Source: Rhodobacteraceae bacterium LMO-JJ12
Lineage (GTDB): Bacteria > Pseudomonadota > Alphaproteobacteria > Rhodobacterales > Rhodobacteraceae
Length of the DNA: 64,000 nucleotides
NCBI GenBank assembly: GCA_021555075.1
Contig: JAKGBX010000002.1
Location: 615,001-679,000 of the forward strand
Reading direction: 5' to 3'
Position 1 is the stretch's first letter; each line of letters begins with the position of its first letter. Below the pieces are notes generated by a model. The model did not search any database, was not told where the DNA came from, and saw only the letters and a list, made by a program, of their open reading frames with translations. Below, piece after piece: positions 8,301 through 17,319 of this stretch. The position numbers and the translations under genes are program-made.

Positions 8301-9054
8301 TTATGGGGCGGGATCGGCTTCGCGCAGGGGAGTTAGGTGACCCCTTGTGCCATAGATCCATTCCATGTCGGGTTTCTCGGTGCAATACATGTGGACCCAG
8401 ACATAGGCGTGTTGGAACAGCGCGACGATAAGCGCATTCCACGACCCGAAGAAAAACGCGATGCCCCAGAGGCTGAGGAAGGCAACGCCATACATGCCGT
8501 TTCGGGTGAATTCGAAGATACCTTTGGTCACGAGCGGCATCTCGGCATAGTGATCGCGAAAATGATCGCCACCGAGGGCGCGCGGGATTGTGAAATAGAC
8601 CAGCGTGGAATGCAGCGCCCAGGCCGCAAGGGCGAGGAGGGCAAGGGCAATCACGACTTCGATGGTTTCAATGCCGGTGATCAGCGCCGTATCGGCCCAG
8701 CCGGTGGCGATGACCAGGAGCGGGCGGGCCACAAGAAGCGGCAGGAAGATCATTGCCCAGACGGTCATGTCGCGTTCGCCAAAACGCTCGGTCAGCCAGT
8801 TTCGGTGAAGTTGAAGTTCGGTGAAGTTGAAGGCGAAAGACGATGGCGACGATGATCTGGTGGATCACGGCGAGGATGATGGCGGTCTTGGCCCATGTCA
8901 CGGCGGTGATGCCAAAGAGGCTTGCGCCGGGAGTATCGCGCAGGAGTGAGAAAGCGCCGAGGGTCATCAGGAAGGCGATGCCAAGATGCTGTAGCTGTCC
9001 CTCGAAAAGGTCGGGCAGGCGGGAACGGGCGCGGATATCGGCGAGCTTTGACAT
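8301..9054 (-). pseudogene. Isoprenylcysteine methyltransferase-like membrane protein, frameshifted
   Basis: Two overlapping frames together encode one multi-pass membrane protein: the first runs from the Met at 9054 to about 8833, the second from about 8800 to 8301. The second half (TWO-helix hairpins, then HFRDHYAEMPLVTKGIFEFTRN-like segment split by membrane stretches) resembles the phospholipid/isoprenylcysteine carboxyl methyltransferase superfamily. The break sits exactly at a 16-bp tandem duplication (8801-8832). Removing one copy restores a continuous frame across the site (HRNWLTERFGERDMTVWAM). Restored length would be about 245 residues. Either a recent inactivation, a reversible slippage switch or an assembly error; the rest of the protein looks undamaged. 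Confidence 0.8.
8801..8832. repeat. Perfect 16-bp tandem duplication inside a gene
   Basis: TTCGGTGAAGTTGAAG is repeated head to tail at 8801-8816 and 8817-8832. Sixteen is not a multiple of three, so the duplication frameshifts the surrounding membrane protein gene. Confidence 0.97.
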
Positions 9055-9099
9055 GACGCGAGTATGGGGCGGCGGCGCGCGCTGGTCCAGTCGCTTGCG

Positions 9100-9128
9100 T
9101 GTAGGGTGGGTTCAGTCCCCACCCTACA
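9100..9128. other. Perfect 11-bp stem hairpin
   Basis: TGTAGGGTGGG (9100-9110) and its exact complement (9118-9128) enclose 7 nt. It lies between the minus-strand gene ending at 9141 and the start of the broken membrane gene. No T run follows on either strand, so it is a structural or repeat element rather than a clear terminator. Confidence 0.7.
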
Positions 9129-9140
9129 GATACGGGGTTG

Positions 9141-9407
9141 TCAGGCGGCCATGGGGTAGGGCGCTTCTGACTGGGGCACCAGAGGGCGCAGTTGCATGCG
9201 CATGCCGGGGCGGCGGGAGCGATGTGCAGCCAGAGCCTTGTTGGTGAGGCCGCGCGAGATCATATCGAAATCGGCCTGTAGGGGCGCAGAGAGATAGGCC
9301 GGGTAGTGTGTGGCATAGCCATTCTCGTGCACCGTTACCAAGGCTTCGAAACCGGCGCGCTCGGGGTTGTAACGGATATCGGCAATCTGAAGCTTTTCCG
9401 TCTGCAT
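9141..9407 (-). CDS. Conserved small protein of unknown function
   Basis: An 88-residue protein starting MQTEKLQIADIRYNPERAGF. It has mixed beta-type sequence (FEALVTVHENG), a basic stretch (HRSRRPGMRMQLRP) and no membrane segment or signal peptide. A GGAGAAG-like ribosome site precedes the Met at 9407, whereas the in-frame upstream extension to 9557 runs through the clpB promoter and is rejected. I do not recognise the family. It is divergent from clpB, with 231 bp between the two starts. Confidence 0.6.
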   Translation of the reverse strand: MQTEKLQIADIRYNPERAGFEALVTVHENGYATHYPAYLSAPLQADFDMISRGLTNKALAAHRSRRPGMRMQLRPLVPQSEAPYPMAA

Positions 9408-9530
9408 GGGTCTTCTCCATCTGCTCGAAGGCATGTTCGCCTTCCTGTGGATAACTTGGGGTGCAGGCCCATTGTTCCAAAGGGATGTCACAAAAATGTG
9501 TAAACACGTGCGAAAATTCGCACATGTCAT

Positions 9531-9559
9531 CTTGAAGGCAGTGAATTTGCCTCCCATCT
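9531..9559 (+). promoter_or_regulatory. RpoH (sigma-32) heat-shock promoter of clpB
   Basis: CTTGAA at 9531-9536, a 15-nt spacer, and TCCCATCT at 9552-9559 match the RpoH consensus CTTGAA-N-CCCCATNT in all but one consensus base. It lies 80 bp before the clpB start, as expected for a heat-shock chaperone. Confidence 0.8.
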
Positions 9560-9638
9560 AGATTTCAGAGGTTCCCGACCGACGTATGCCTTTGAGAAGG
9601 GTGCGCCACACGGGAGAGCTTGTAATAGGAGAGAGCAC

Positions 9639-12257
9639 ATGAACTTGGAGAAGTTCACCGAGCGGTCGCGCGGTTTTATTCAGGCGGCACAAACGATTGC
9701 GATGCGCGAAGACCATCAGCGTCTGTTGCCTGAACATCTGTTGAAAGCATTGATGGACGACGATCAGGGGCTGGCGAGCAATCTGATCAAGGCGTCGGGC
9801 GGCGCGCCAGAACGCGTGGCCGAGGCCGTGGATCTGGCGATTGGCAAGATCCCCAAGGTGAGCGGCGATGCCGGGCAGGTCTATATGGACAACGCCTTTG
9901 TGAAGGTGGTGGACGAGGCCGAGAAGATCGCCAAGAAGGCCGGGGATTCATTCGTGCCGGTCGAACGCCTGTTGATGGCGCTTTGCATGGTGAAATCCAG
10001 GGCCAAGGACGCCTTGGAAGCCGGGGCGGTAAACGCGCAGGCGCTGAATTCGGCGGTCAATGATGTGCGCAAGGGGCGCACGGCCGACACAGCGAGCGCC
10101 GAGGAAGGCTATGACGCGTTGAAGAAATACGCCCGCGATCTGACTGAAGCGGCGCGTGAGGGCAAGATTGACCCCATTATCGGGCGTGACGAGGAAATTC
10201 GTCGTTCGATGCAGGTTCTGTCGCGCCGGACCAAGAACAACCCGGTGCTGATCGGGGAACCGGGCGTGGGTAAAACCGCGATTGCCGAGGGCATGGCGCT
10301 GCGCATCGTCAACGGCGACGTGCCGGAATCCTTGCGCAACAAGACGCTGATGGCGCTGGATATGGGCGCTTTGATCGCAGGCGCGAAGTATCGCGGTGAG
10401 TTCGAGGAGCGGCTTAAGGCAGTTCTCAACGAGGTCACGGATGCGGCCGGGGAAATCATTCTTTTCATCGACGAGATGCACACGCTGGTGGGCGCGGGCA
10501 AGTCGGATGGTGCGATGGACGCTGCCAACCTGATCAAGCCGGCGCTGGCGCGTGGGGAATTGCATTGTATCGGTGCCACCACGCTGGATGAATACCGCAA
10601 GTATGTCGAGAAAGACGCGGCATTGGCGCGGCGCTTCCAGCCGGTGATTATCGAGGAGCCGACGGAGGAAGATACCATTTCGATCCTGCGCGGCATCAAG
10701 GAAAAGTATGAGCTGCACCATGGTGTGCGGATCTCGGATGCTGCCCTTGTGGCGGCGGCGACGCTGTCGCATCGCTATATCACCGACCGGTTCTTGCCGG
10801 ACAAGGCGATTGACCTGATGGACGAGGCGGCGAGCCGTCTGCGCATGGAAGTGGACAGCAAACCCGAAGAACTGGACCAGCTTGACCGTAATATCCTGCA
10901 AATGCAGATCGAGGTCGAGGCGCTGAAACTTGAAGACGATCAGGCCAGCAAGGATCGGCTTGAGACGTTGGAAAAGGAACTGGCCGATCTTCAGGACAAA
11001 TCCGCCGAGATGACCGCGAAATGGCAGGGTGAGCGCGACAAGCTGGGCCTTGCACGTGATCTCAAGGAGCAGTTGGACCGGGCACGCGCCGAGTTGGACA
11101 TCGCCAAGCGCGAGGGCAATCTGGCGAAGGCGGGTGAGCTTTCCTATGGCGTTATTCCGCAGCTTGAAAAGCAGCTTGGCGAGGCCGAAAGTGTCGGCGC
11201 CGATGGCGTGATGGTGGAAGAGGCCGTGCGCCCCGAACAGATCGCACAGGTCGTCGAACGCTGGACCGGTATACCGGCCGGCAAGATGCTGGAAGGTGAA
11301 CGCGACAAGCTGTTGGGCATGGAAGCCAATCTGCACAAGCGCGTGATTGGTCAGAACGCCGCCGTGAAGGCGGTAGCCAATGCGGTGCGCCGGGCGCGTG
11401 CGGGTCTCAACGACGAAAACCGCCCGCTGGGCTCGTTCCTGTTCCTCGGGCCGACAGGTGTGGGGAAAACCGAGCTGACCAAGGCGGTGGCCGAGTTCCT
11501 GTTTGATGACGACAATGCGATGGTTCGCATCGACATGTCCGAATTCATGGAAAAACATTCGGTTGCCCGTCTGATCGGCGCCCCTCCGGGCTATGTCGGT
11601 TATGACGAGGGGGGTGTGCTGACCGAAGCGGTGCGGCGTCGGCCTTATCAGGTCGTGCTGTTCGACGAGGTTGAAAAGGCGCATCCGGACGTGTTCAACG
11701 TGCTGTTGCAGGTTCTGGACGACGGCGTGCTGACCGATGGCCATGGCCGCACGGTTGACTTCAAGCAGACGCTGATCATCCTGACCAGCAACCTCGGGGC
11801 GCAGGCGCTGAGCCAATTGCCCGAGACAGCCGATGCCAGCGATGCCAAGCGTGATGTGATGGACGCGGTGCGGGCACATTTCCGCCCCGAGTTTCTCAAC
11901 CGGCTGGACGAAACCATCATTTTCGACCGGCTGAGCCGGGGCGATATGGACGGGATTGTCGATATCCAGCTGGCGCGGCTTGCCAAGCGGCTGGCAGCGC
12001 GCAAGATCGGGATCGAGCTTGATGAGTCGGCCAAGAAATGGCTGGCTGATGAGGGCTATGATCCGGTATTCGGTGCGCGGCCGCTGAAGCGGGTGATCCA
12101 GCGGGCGTTGCAGGATCCGTTGGCCGAAGCGCTTCTGGCGGGCGACATTTTGGATGGGTCAACCATCGAGGTGAGCGCCGGGCCCGAAGGGCTCATCATC
12201 GGGGATCGCGTGGGCAGTTCAAACCGCACGCCGCCCGAGGATGCCGTCGTGCATTAA
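9639..12257 (+). CDS. clpB: ATP-dependent disaggregase ClpB
   Basis: An 872-residue AAA+ chaperone. The order is N domain (residues 1-145), AAA1 with Walker A GEPGVGKT near 206, the coiled-coil middle domain (about 410-525), AAA2 with GPTGVGKT near 605, and the C-terminal small domain. ClpB hexamers pull polypeptides out of aggregates together with DnaK. There is no ClpP-binding loop signature expected, and the middle domain separates it from ClpA/ClpC. AGGAGAG precedes the ATG. Expression is likely RpoH-dependent (promoter at 9531), and a strong terminator follows. Confidence 0.97.
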   Translation: MNLEKFTERSRGFIQAAQTIAMREDHQRLLPEHLLKALMDDDQGLASNLIKASGGAPERVAEAVDLAIGKIPKVSGDAGQVYMDNAFVKVVDEAEKIAKKAGDSFVPVERLLMALCMVKSRAKDALEAGAVNAQALNSAVNDVRKGRTADTASAEEGYDALKKYARDLTEAAREGKIDPIIGRDEEIRRSMQVLSRRTKNNPVLIGEPGVGKTAIAEGMALRIVNGDVPESLRNKTLMALDMGALIAGAKYRGEFEERLKAVLNEVTDAAGEIILFIDEMHTLVGAGKSDGAMDAANLIKPALARGELHCIGATTLDEYRKYVEKDAALARRFQPVIIEEPTEEDTISILRGIKEKYELHHGVRISDAALVAAATLSHRYITDRFLPDKAIDLMDEAASRLRMEVDSKPEELDQLDRNILQMQIEVEALKLEDDQASKDRLETLEKELADLQDKSAEMTAKWQGERDKLGLARDLKEQLDRARAELDIAKREGNLAKAGELSYGVIPQLEKQLGEAESVGADGVMVEEAVRPEQIAQVVERWTGIPAGKMLEGERDKLLGMEANLHKRVIGQNAAVKAVANAVRRARAGLNDENRPLGSFLFLGPTGVGKTELTKAVAEFLFDDDNAMVRIDMSEFMEKHSVARLIGAPPGYVGYDEGGVLTEAVRRRPYQVVLFDEVEKAHPDVFNVLLQVLDDGVLTDGHGRTVDFKQTLIILTSNLGAQALSQLPETADASDAKRDVMDAVRAHFRPEFLNRLDETIIFDRLSRGDMDGIVDIQLARLAKRLAARKIGIELDESAKKWLADEGYDPVFGARPLKRVIQRALQDPLAEALLAGDILDGSTIEVSAGPEGLIIGDRVGSSNRTPPEDAVVH

Positions 12258-12280
12258 GCCTTCCAACAGGTCAAAGAAAT

Positions 12281-12315
12281 AATACCCGCCGATTTCAAAT
12301 CGGCGGGTATTTTCT
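12281..12315 (+). terminator. clpB terminator
   Basis: A 12-bp or longer stem (ATACCCGCCGAT at 12282-12293 with its complement at 12299-12310) around loop TTCAA, followed by TTTCTTT. It sits 24 bp after the clpB stop codon. Confidence 0.88.
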
Positions 12316-12415
12316 TTATCCACTCACCAGGATTGTGAAAATGAAATCGGCGCCCGCGCCGATAGAAAATGTGGTCAAATCCTGAAAATTATGCAGAGAT
12401 CGGAGCGGCAGAAGT

Positions 12416-12856
12416 TCAGTTTTCGCCAATTGCGCTTTGAGCGATTCCGTCAAGCAGGGCTTCGACTTCCTTCATCGGTCCTTCGGGGAATTTGCGAAAG
12501 CCAATAGTCACCTTGGCATCGTCCGGCATCTGGATGACGAAGATATTGTAGGGGCAAAAGACCACGTTCATCGGGTCGGCTTCCATCACCCGGCGCGAGA
12601 CGGCGGCGGAGCAGAAGGAATAGATGTCGGCGTTTTCGAAGATTTTCACCTCAGAGCCGAGATCGGCGCGTGTGCGTTCCAGCATGGCGCCGGTGTGCGA
12701 CACCGAATCCACCACCAGCCCGGCATCGACGATGGCATTTTCAAGCCCGAAGACGACATCTTCAAAGCTTTCATCGGTGGTATAGGAAATCATCTCATCC
12801 GCCATTGCGGCAGCTGCGAAGAACATGGCGAAAACGGCCAGGGCCAGATGTCTCAT
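12416..12856 (-). CDS. DUF302 family secreted protein
   Basis: A 146-residue protein with an N-terminal signal peptide (MRHLALAVFAMFFAAAAMA, cleavage near residue 19-20). The mature part fits the DUF302 family: VVFGLENAIVDAGLVVDSVSH, then VVFCPYNIFVIQM and KVTIGFRKFPEG. Function is unknown; the fold is a small alpha/beta domain found in periplasmic or membrane-associated proteins. A GTG start at 13009 is possible in frame, but GGGGGA before the Met at 12856 and the signal peptide decide the shorter form. It is divergent from the glutamate-synthase-like gene. Confidence 0.8.
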   Translation of the reverse strand: MRHLALAVFAMFFAAAAMADEMISYTTDESFEDVVFGLENAIVDAGLVVDSVSHTGAMLERTRADLGSEVKIFENADIYSFCSAAVSRRVMEADPMNVVFCPYNIFVIQMPDDAKVTIGFRKFPEGPMKEVEALLDGIAQSAIGEN

Positions 12857-12915
12857 ATCGGTTCCCCCCTTCAGGTGTGACTGGCGGCTTGCCCCGCCGG
12901 AGCATCCGCCGCAGA

Positions 12916-12937
12916 GTGACCCCGCGGTGACCCCGCG
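12916..12937. repeat. Perfect 11-bp tandem duplication
   Basis: GTGACCCCGCG occurs twice head to tail (12916-12926, 12927-12937) in the spacer upstream of the DUF302 gene. Confidence 0.85.
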
Positions 12938-12960
12938 CGGGCGGATGACCCAATGATAAA

Positions 12961-13056
12961 GCGTTTCGAGATAAACTTGAAACCCGAGTTTTTCTCGAGG
13001 TGCCCACACATGTATCTGTTGCGCGGCGTTTCCACTTATCCCTGTCTCGGGTTAAG
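12961..13056 (+). other. Conserved ~96-nt intergenic element, copy 1
   Basis: This stretch aligns along its whole length with 40649-40745 at roughly 70% identity by eye with one single-base gap. Shared blocks are GCGTTTCGAGA at the start, GTTGCGC in the middle and a GTCTC-GGTT-AG end. It contains small hairpins (GTTTC/GAAAC and CGAG/CTCG around TTTTT). Both copies lie upstream of a plus-strand gene. It may be a leader RNA, small RNA or promoter module; the family is not recognised. Confidence 0.6.
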
Positions 13057-13091
13057 AGGAAATGCTTGGGATATCAAAAGAGGACTATACC

Positions 13092-14591
13092 ATGGGTTTC
13101 ACGGCGCTGGCTTTCAATGTGCTGGTAATGCTCTTTGTGATGGTGATTGGGCTGGTTGCGCTCACGGTGGTGGTGCTTTTCGCGATCGACCGCTCGCAGC
13201 GCGAGGATGCGATCCGGCGCAACTATCCTGTGATCGGGCGGTTTCGTCACTTGTTCACCGATCTGGGCGAGTTTTTCCGCCAGTATTTCTTTGCCATGGA
13301 CCGCGAGGAAATGCCATTCAACCGGGCCCAACGCGATTGGGTGGAGCGTGCCTCGGAAGGCGAGAGCAACACTGTCGCTTTCGGCTCGACCCGCAACCTC
13401 GGCCTGCCGGGCACACCGATTTTCATGAACGCAGCCTTTCCGCCCCTGGCCGAGCAATATGCCGAGACGAAACCCATGATGATCGGGCCGCATGCGGCGC
13501 TGCCCTATATGGCCAAGTCGATCTTCAACATATCAGGCATGAGCTATGGCGCGCTTAGCCGTCCGGCGGTGCGCGCGCTCAGTCGGGGCGCGGCGCGTGC
13601 GGGCATCTGGATGAACACCGGAGAAGGCGGCCTAAGCCCGTTCCACCTCGAAGGGGGCTGTGATGTGGTGTTCCAGATCGGCACGGCGAAATACGGCGTG
13701 CGTGACGCCAACGGCGCGCTGGATGACGACAAGCTGCGCCAGATCGCGGAAAACCCGCATGTGAAGATGTTCGAGTTGAAGCTGGCGCAGGGGGCCAAGC
13801 CTGGCAAAGGCGGCATTCTGCCCGCCGAGAAGGTCAGCTCCGAGATCGCAGAAATCCGCGGGATCGAAGCGGGTAAGGCGTCGATTTCGCCCAACCGCCA
13901 CGGCGAGATCGACGATTGGGGCGATCTTCTCGATATGATCGCCCATATTCGCGAGATCACGGGCCGGCCGGTGGGGTTCAAGACGGTGCTGGGATCACGC
14001 GACCCCTGGCTGGGCTTCTTTCAGGAGATCAATGCGCGCGGCCCTGAAAGCGCGCCGGATTTCATCACCATTGACGGCGGCGAGGGCGGCACCGGTGCTT
14101 CCCCGATGACGCTTATGGATCTGGTGGGCATGCCGATCCGTGATGCGCTGCCGCGGATCGTCGATCTGCGCGACCGGCACGGGCTTCAGGATCGTATCCG
14201 GATCATCGCATCGGCCAAGCTGATCAACCCCGGTGACGTGGCCTGGGCAATCTGTGCGGGCGCCGATTTCGTGACGTCGGCGCGCGGCTTCATGTTTTCG
14301 CTTGGCTGTATCCAGGCGTTGAAATGCAATCGCAACACCTGCCCGACGGGCATCACCACGCATGACCCGAGGTTGCAGCGCGGCCTTGTGGTGGAAGAGA
14401 AGGATGAACGCGTCGCACGCTATGCCAGGTCGATCATCACCGAGGTTGAAACCATCGCCCATTCCGTTGGGGTGACCGAGCCGAGAGAGATGCGCCGCCG
14501 ACATGTACGGATCGTGCAGAGCGACGGAAGTTCAGTGCCGATGAACCGGCTGTTTCCAAGCCAGGACGGCAAGGCAGGCGTGAGCATCTGA
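13092..14591 (+). CDS. FMN-binding glutamate synthase family protein, membrane-anchored
   Basis: A 499-residue protein. An N-terminal membrane helix (about residues 5-31) precedes a domain like the FMN/Fe-S synthase region of glutamate synthase: ISGMSYGALSRPAVRALSRGA, TGEGG, the IDGGEGGTGASP phosphate/FMN loop, and C406-x5-C412-x4-C417 for a 3Fe-4S cluster. The glutaminase domain of true GOGAT is absent. Homologues are annotated as glutamate-synthase-related proteins with unproven reaction; a membrane-bound flavin/Fe-S redox enzyme is likely. Met at 13092 with AAGAGGA upstream is preferred over the upstream ATG at 13062. Confidence 0.85.
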   Translation: MGFTALAFNVLVMLFVMVIGLVALTVVVLFAIDRSQREDAIRRNYPVIGRFRHLFTDLGEFFRQYFFAMDREEMPFNRAQRDWVERASEGESNTVAFGSTRNLGLPGTPIFMNAAFPPLAEQYAETKPMMIGPHAALPYMAKSIFNISGMSYGALSRPAVRALSRGAARAGIWMNTGEGGLSPFHLEGGCDVVFQIGTAKYGVRDANGALDDDKLRQIAENPHVKMFELKLAQGAKPGKGGILPAEKVSSEIAEIRGIEAGKASISPNRHGEIDDWGDLLDMIAHIREITGRPVGFKTVLGSRDPWLGFFQEINARGPESAPDFITIDGGEGGTGASPMTLMDLVGMPIRDALPRIVDLRDRHGLQDRIRIIASAKLINPGDVAWAICAGADFVTSARGFMFSLGCIQALKCNRNTCPTGITTHDPRLQRGLVVEEKDERVARYARSIITEVETIAHSVGVTEPREMRRRHVRIVQSDGSSVPMNRLFPSQDGKAGVSI

Positions 14592-14630
14592 CAGCGGCGT
14601 GCTTGCCTGAGACAGCCGGACCGCGCCTGT

Positions 14631-14657
14631 CATTCATCTTGCCGGAAATATCCCGGG
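14631..14657 (-). repeat. Dispersed repeat (GGGATATTT..GGCAAGATGAA), copy
   Basis: On the minus strand the sequence reads CCCGGGATATTTCCGGCAAG followed by ATGAATG. It is one of six related copies in the window. It lies between the convergent 3' ends of the glutamate-synthase-like gene and rimM. Confidence 0.75.
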
Positions 14658-14722
14658 GCTTGGGGCAGAGCCCCAATCAATCAAAACCTGTGCGCCGCAA
14701 GGCGCTCAACTGAATTGCCGTC

Positions 14723-15226
14723 TCAGAAAATGCCATCCGGGGGATCCGCGATGATCCGGCCCGCAGCGAGATCGACCGTAGGCACCGCCGCGCGGGTGAA
14801 GGGCAAGAGAGCGGTGTCCTGTTGTCCCGGGCTCTGGACTTCCAGAAGGTCACCGGCACCGTGATTGAGCACGGATTTGACCTTGCCCAGATCTTTGCCG
14901 CCGGTGTCAAGAACGCTCAGACCGATCAGATCGGCATGGTAGAATTCGTCATCGGGCAGAGAAGGCAGCAATTCGCGCCGTGCAAAGAGCCGTGTGCCTT
15001 TCAGCGCATCGGCCTGCTCTTTGGTGGAAATGCCGTCTATCCGCGCGGCAAAACCGCCCTTGACCGGGCGGTCAAGGATGATTGCAAAGCTGCGCGCGCC
15101 CGCTTCGTCTGACAGCGGGCTGTATTGGGCAATATCTGAGGGGGTCACGGTAAAGCTTTTGAGACGTATCTCGCCTTTAACTCCGAATGCGCCTGCGATG
15201 GCGCCGACGCAAATGCGATCTTCCAT
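14723..15226 (-). CDS. rimM: Ribosome maturation factor RimM
   Basis: A 167-residue 16S processing factor that binds S19 and the 30S head during assembly. The N-terminal domain starts [20 protein letters not shown] and the C-terminal PRC-barrel domain contains [13 protein letters not shown] and GAGDLLEV. The Met at 15226 fits the family; an in-frame extension to 15304 runs into the rpsP spacer. It follows rpsP by about 100 nt containing a small hairpin (15295-15312). In most bacteria trmD and rplS follow rimM; here the next gene is convergent and unrelated. Confidence 0.93.
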   Translation of the reverse strand: MEDRICVGAIAGAFGVKGEIRLKSFTVTPSDIAQYSPLSDEAGARSFAIILDRPVKGGFAARIDGISTKEQADALKGTRLFARRELLPSLPDDEFYHADLIGLSVLDTGGKDLGKVKSVLNHGAGDLLEVQSPGQQDTALLPFTRAAVPTVDLAAGRIIADPPDGIF

Positions 15227-15324
15227 GTCAGAAGCTCCGGTTGCATGGGGATGATCCGGGCGAAATCGTGCCGCCCGGACCAGAGTTTTGCGCACCCCGC
15301 GCAAACGCGGGGAGAACGCGACGA

Positions 15325-15714
15325 TTACTCGGCGCTTGCTTCGGCTTCGGGCTCTTCAGCCGGAGCTTCGGAGGCAGCGGCGGCCTTGGCGGCTTTCTCT
15401 TCCACGCGGGCCACGGCTTTGCTGCCGGGCTTACCTTTTTTCAGGTTGGCGCGCTCTTTCTTCTCGATCACGCCGGCGGCTTCAAGGAAGCGGCTGACGC
15501 GGTCTGTGACCTGGGCGCCTTCGCCGAGCCAGTATTTCACGCGGTCGATATCCATTTTCACGCGCTCTTCGCTGTCTTTGGGCAGCAGCGGGTTGTAGGT
15601 GCCCAGTTTTTCGATGAAGCGGCCATCGCGGGGCATGCGGCTGTCGGCCGCAACGATGCGATAGAAGGGACGTTTCTTGGAACCGCCGCGGGCGAGCCGG
15701 ATTTTCATAGCCAT
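15325..15714 (-). CDS. rpsP: 30S ribosomal protein S16
   Basis: A 129-residue S16. Residues 1-85 are the conserved domain ([19 protein letters not shown], then [19 protein letters not shown]). A C-terminal Lys/Ala/Glu-rich tail ([20 protein letters not shown]) extends it beyond the usual 80-90 residues, a common feature in Rhodobacteraceae. AGGAG lies 9 nt before the Met at 15714 (two residues before the canonical MKIRL). Translation in an ffh-rpsP-rimM operon is likely. Confidence 0.95.
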   Translation of the reverse strand: MAMKIRLARGGSKKRPFYRIVAADSRMPRDGRFIEKLGTYNPLLPKDSEERVKMDIDRVKYWLGEGAQVTDRVSRFLEAAGVIEKKERANLKKGKPGSKAVARVEEKAAKAAAASEAPAEEPEAEASAE

Positions 15715-15774
15715 TGTGTAATTCTCCTGTTCATGGGTCTGTAAGGTGCGCAGGATGTGCACCCTGCATTTGGG

Positions 15775-16071
15775 TTAAGATTGGTGTTGCTGGTGGTGCT
15801 GAATGACTTCAGCGATGATGAAGTTGAGGAACTTGCGGGCAAATTCCGGGTCGAGATCGGCGTCAACCGCCAGTTGCTCCAGCCGCGCGATCTGATCCGC
15901 TTCGCGGGCCGGATCGGAGGGGGGAAGATCATGTTCGGCCTTGAGCTTGCCCACGGCCTGGGTGTGTTTGAACCGCTCGCCCAGAGTATAGACGAGAATC
16001 GCGTCAAGGCGGTCAATCGAGGCGCGGTGTTCCTTCAGCAGGTTGGCGGCTCTTGTCACGGGATCAGTCAA
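15775..16071 (-). CDS. Chorismate mutase (AroQ class)
   Basis: A 98-residue helical protein of the AroQ fold, converting chorismate to prephenate for Phe/Tyr synthesis. Key segments are HRASIDRLDAILVYTLGERFKHT, which holds the N-terminal catalytic Arg and the helix-1 pattern, then VGKLKAEHDLPPSDPAREADQ and FLNFIIAEVIQHHQ. No ATG is placed correctly; the best start is a TTG at 16071 overlapping the stop region of the upstream GNAT gene by 8 nt, giving TDPVTRAAN as N terminus and implying translational coupling. Confidence 0.88.
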   Translation of the reverse strand: MTDPVTRAANLLKEHRASIDRLDAILVYTLGERFKHTQAVGKLKAEHDLPPSDPAREADQIARLEQLAVDADLDPEFARKFLNFIIAEVIQHHQQHQS

Positions 16072-16684
16072 TCGCCCATCCTTTCGGTTTGAACAGCGGG
16101 TCGATGTAATTGGCGATTTCCATCTCGATGCCATGGGCGATCTGGCTGTTGCTGAGTACCGCCGGGGATGGGTGGCGATAGACCGCGTCCGAGCCGTCGA
16201 TGGTGGGCGCGTCCGCGTCCTTGACCGCGCCCAGCCGTTCGGCGAGACGGATGCTGTCGAGATTCTTGGGGTCGATATAGCTGACGGCGCCATCCCATCC
16301 GAGCTTGCTATAGAGATAGTTGCGCGCGGCGTGGGTGGCTTCGAGCGCGTAGCCATGGCCGGCTTTGTCGGGCCAGATGATCCAGGCGATTTCGCGTTCG
16401 GGCCATTTCGCCGGCATCCAGCCGCCAGCCATGCCGAGGGTATCGCCGGTCGCCTTTTCGTGAATCATCCACATGCCATAGCCGCGAATATGCCAATGGC
16501 CGATTTCGGCGGCGTAGAGCATCCAGGTTTCGTAGCTGTTCAGCGGTCCGCCCATGAAGCGCGAACGATAGGAGGAAAACGTCGCCTTGAAATCGGGGTA
16601 ATCCTCGGATTCCGGCGCGCTGAGGATCAGGCGCTGGGTTTCCAGCACAGGAATATCTGCGGTATGAGAGATGGCGACATTCAT
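16064..16684 (-). CDS. GNAT family N-acetyltransferase (second of a tandem pair)
   Basis: A 206-residue acetyltransferase of the RimJ/RimL-like GNAT group. It opens VLETQRLILSAPESEDYPDF, carries a REIAWIIWPDKAGHGYALEA acetyl-CoA loop region, and ends IDPKNLDSIRLAERLGA. It is clearly paralogous to the gene just upstream and overlaps it by one base; its end overlaps the chorismate mutase start. The C-terminal extension of about 30 residues is unlike the first copy. The acceptor is unknown; ribosomal or small-molecule amines are possible given the operon. Confidence 0.87.
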   Translation of the reverse strand: MNVAISHTADIPVLETQRLILSAPESEDYPDFKATFSSYRSRFMGGPLNSYETWMLYAAEIGHWHIRGYGMWMIHEKATGDTLGMAGGWMPAKWPEREIAWIIWPDKAGHGYALEATHAARNYLYSKLGWDGAVSYIDPKNLDSIRLAERLGAVKDADAPTIDGSDAVYRHPSPAVLSNSQIAHGIEMEIANYIDPLFKPKGWAID

Positions 16685-17232
16685 CAGGCATAGGCCTCCA
16701 TGCCGCCGTTTTCGAGATCTGCGGGCGCGAGGTGGCGCCAGATCTCGATCAGCCCGTAAGCAGGGTCTTCATAGGTGGTTTCAAAGCTGGCACCGAGGCG
16801 GCGAGCAACGGATTTGGACGGCTCATTGGCCGGGTCGATCTGGGAAATCGCCGTGTCCCAGCCCAGAATGTCATAGGCATGCGCGCGCGCGGCCAGCGCC
16901 GCTTCTGTGGCATAGCCCTTGCCGGTGGCGTGGGGCATCAGGGTCCAGCCGATTTCGCGTTCATACCAGCCATGGGGAAACCACAGGCCGACGCGGCCCT
17001 GGTAGGTGCCGCTTGACTTGTCCTCGAGCGCCCAGAAGCCATAGCCGCGCAGCATCCAGTGGCCCGCCAGCATCGCAAGGCTGCGCCAGGCTTCATGTGG
17101 CTGTTTCGGTCCGCCAACGAAATGCGAAGCCTCGGAGGCGTAAAAATCGCGTTCGGCTTCAAAGTCGCTCTCACGCGGGGCGCGCAAGAACAGGCGCTCG
17201 GTCTCTAACGTGGGGATTGTGAAGCTGGTCAT
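16684..17232 (-). CDS. GNAT family N-acetyltransferase (first of a tandem pair)
   Basis: A 182-residue acetyltransferase related to RimJ/RimL: TLETERLFLRAPRESDFEAE at the start, YEREIGWTLMPHATGKGYAT for the acetyl-CoA pyrophosphate loop, and IDPANEPSKSVARRLGASFE near the end. It is a neighbouring duplicate of the next gene, with which it shares layout and several motifs. It lies between ffh and chorismate mutase on the same strand. Substrate cannot be assigned. Confidence 0.87.
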   Translation of the reverse strand: MTSFTIPTLETERLFLRAPRESDFEAERDFYASEASHFVGGPKQPHEAWRSLAMLAGHWMLRGYGFWALEDKSSGTYQGRVGLWFPHGWYEREIGWTLMPHATGKGYATEAALAARAHAYDILGWDTAISQIDPANEPSKSVARRLGASFETTYEDPAYGLIEIWRHLAPADLENGGMEAYA

Positions 17233-17288
17233 GCGCGCGCGCTTTCCCTGCCCGCGATGTGCGGGGGGAGAGGCAGGGAGCCTCCGGC

Positions 17289-17313
17289 GGGGATATTTTT
17301 GGCAAGATGAAGC
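17289..17313 (+). repeat. Dispersed repeat (GGGGATATTTTTGGCAAGATGAAGC), copy
   Basis: GGGGATATTTTTGGCAAGAT followed by GAAGC lies in the 87-bp spacer between ffh and the first GNAT gene. It is one of six copies of the same motif in the window. Confidence 0.8.
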
Positions 17314-17319
17314 ATCAGC

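Noticed and set aside
9948-11879. 643-residue open frame antisense to clpB
   Set aside because: It is a shadow of the strongly biased ClpB codons; no ribosome site and a composition unlike a protein.
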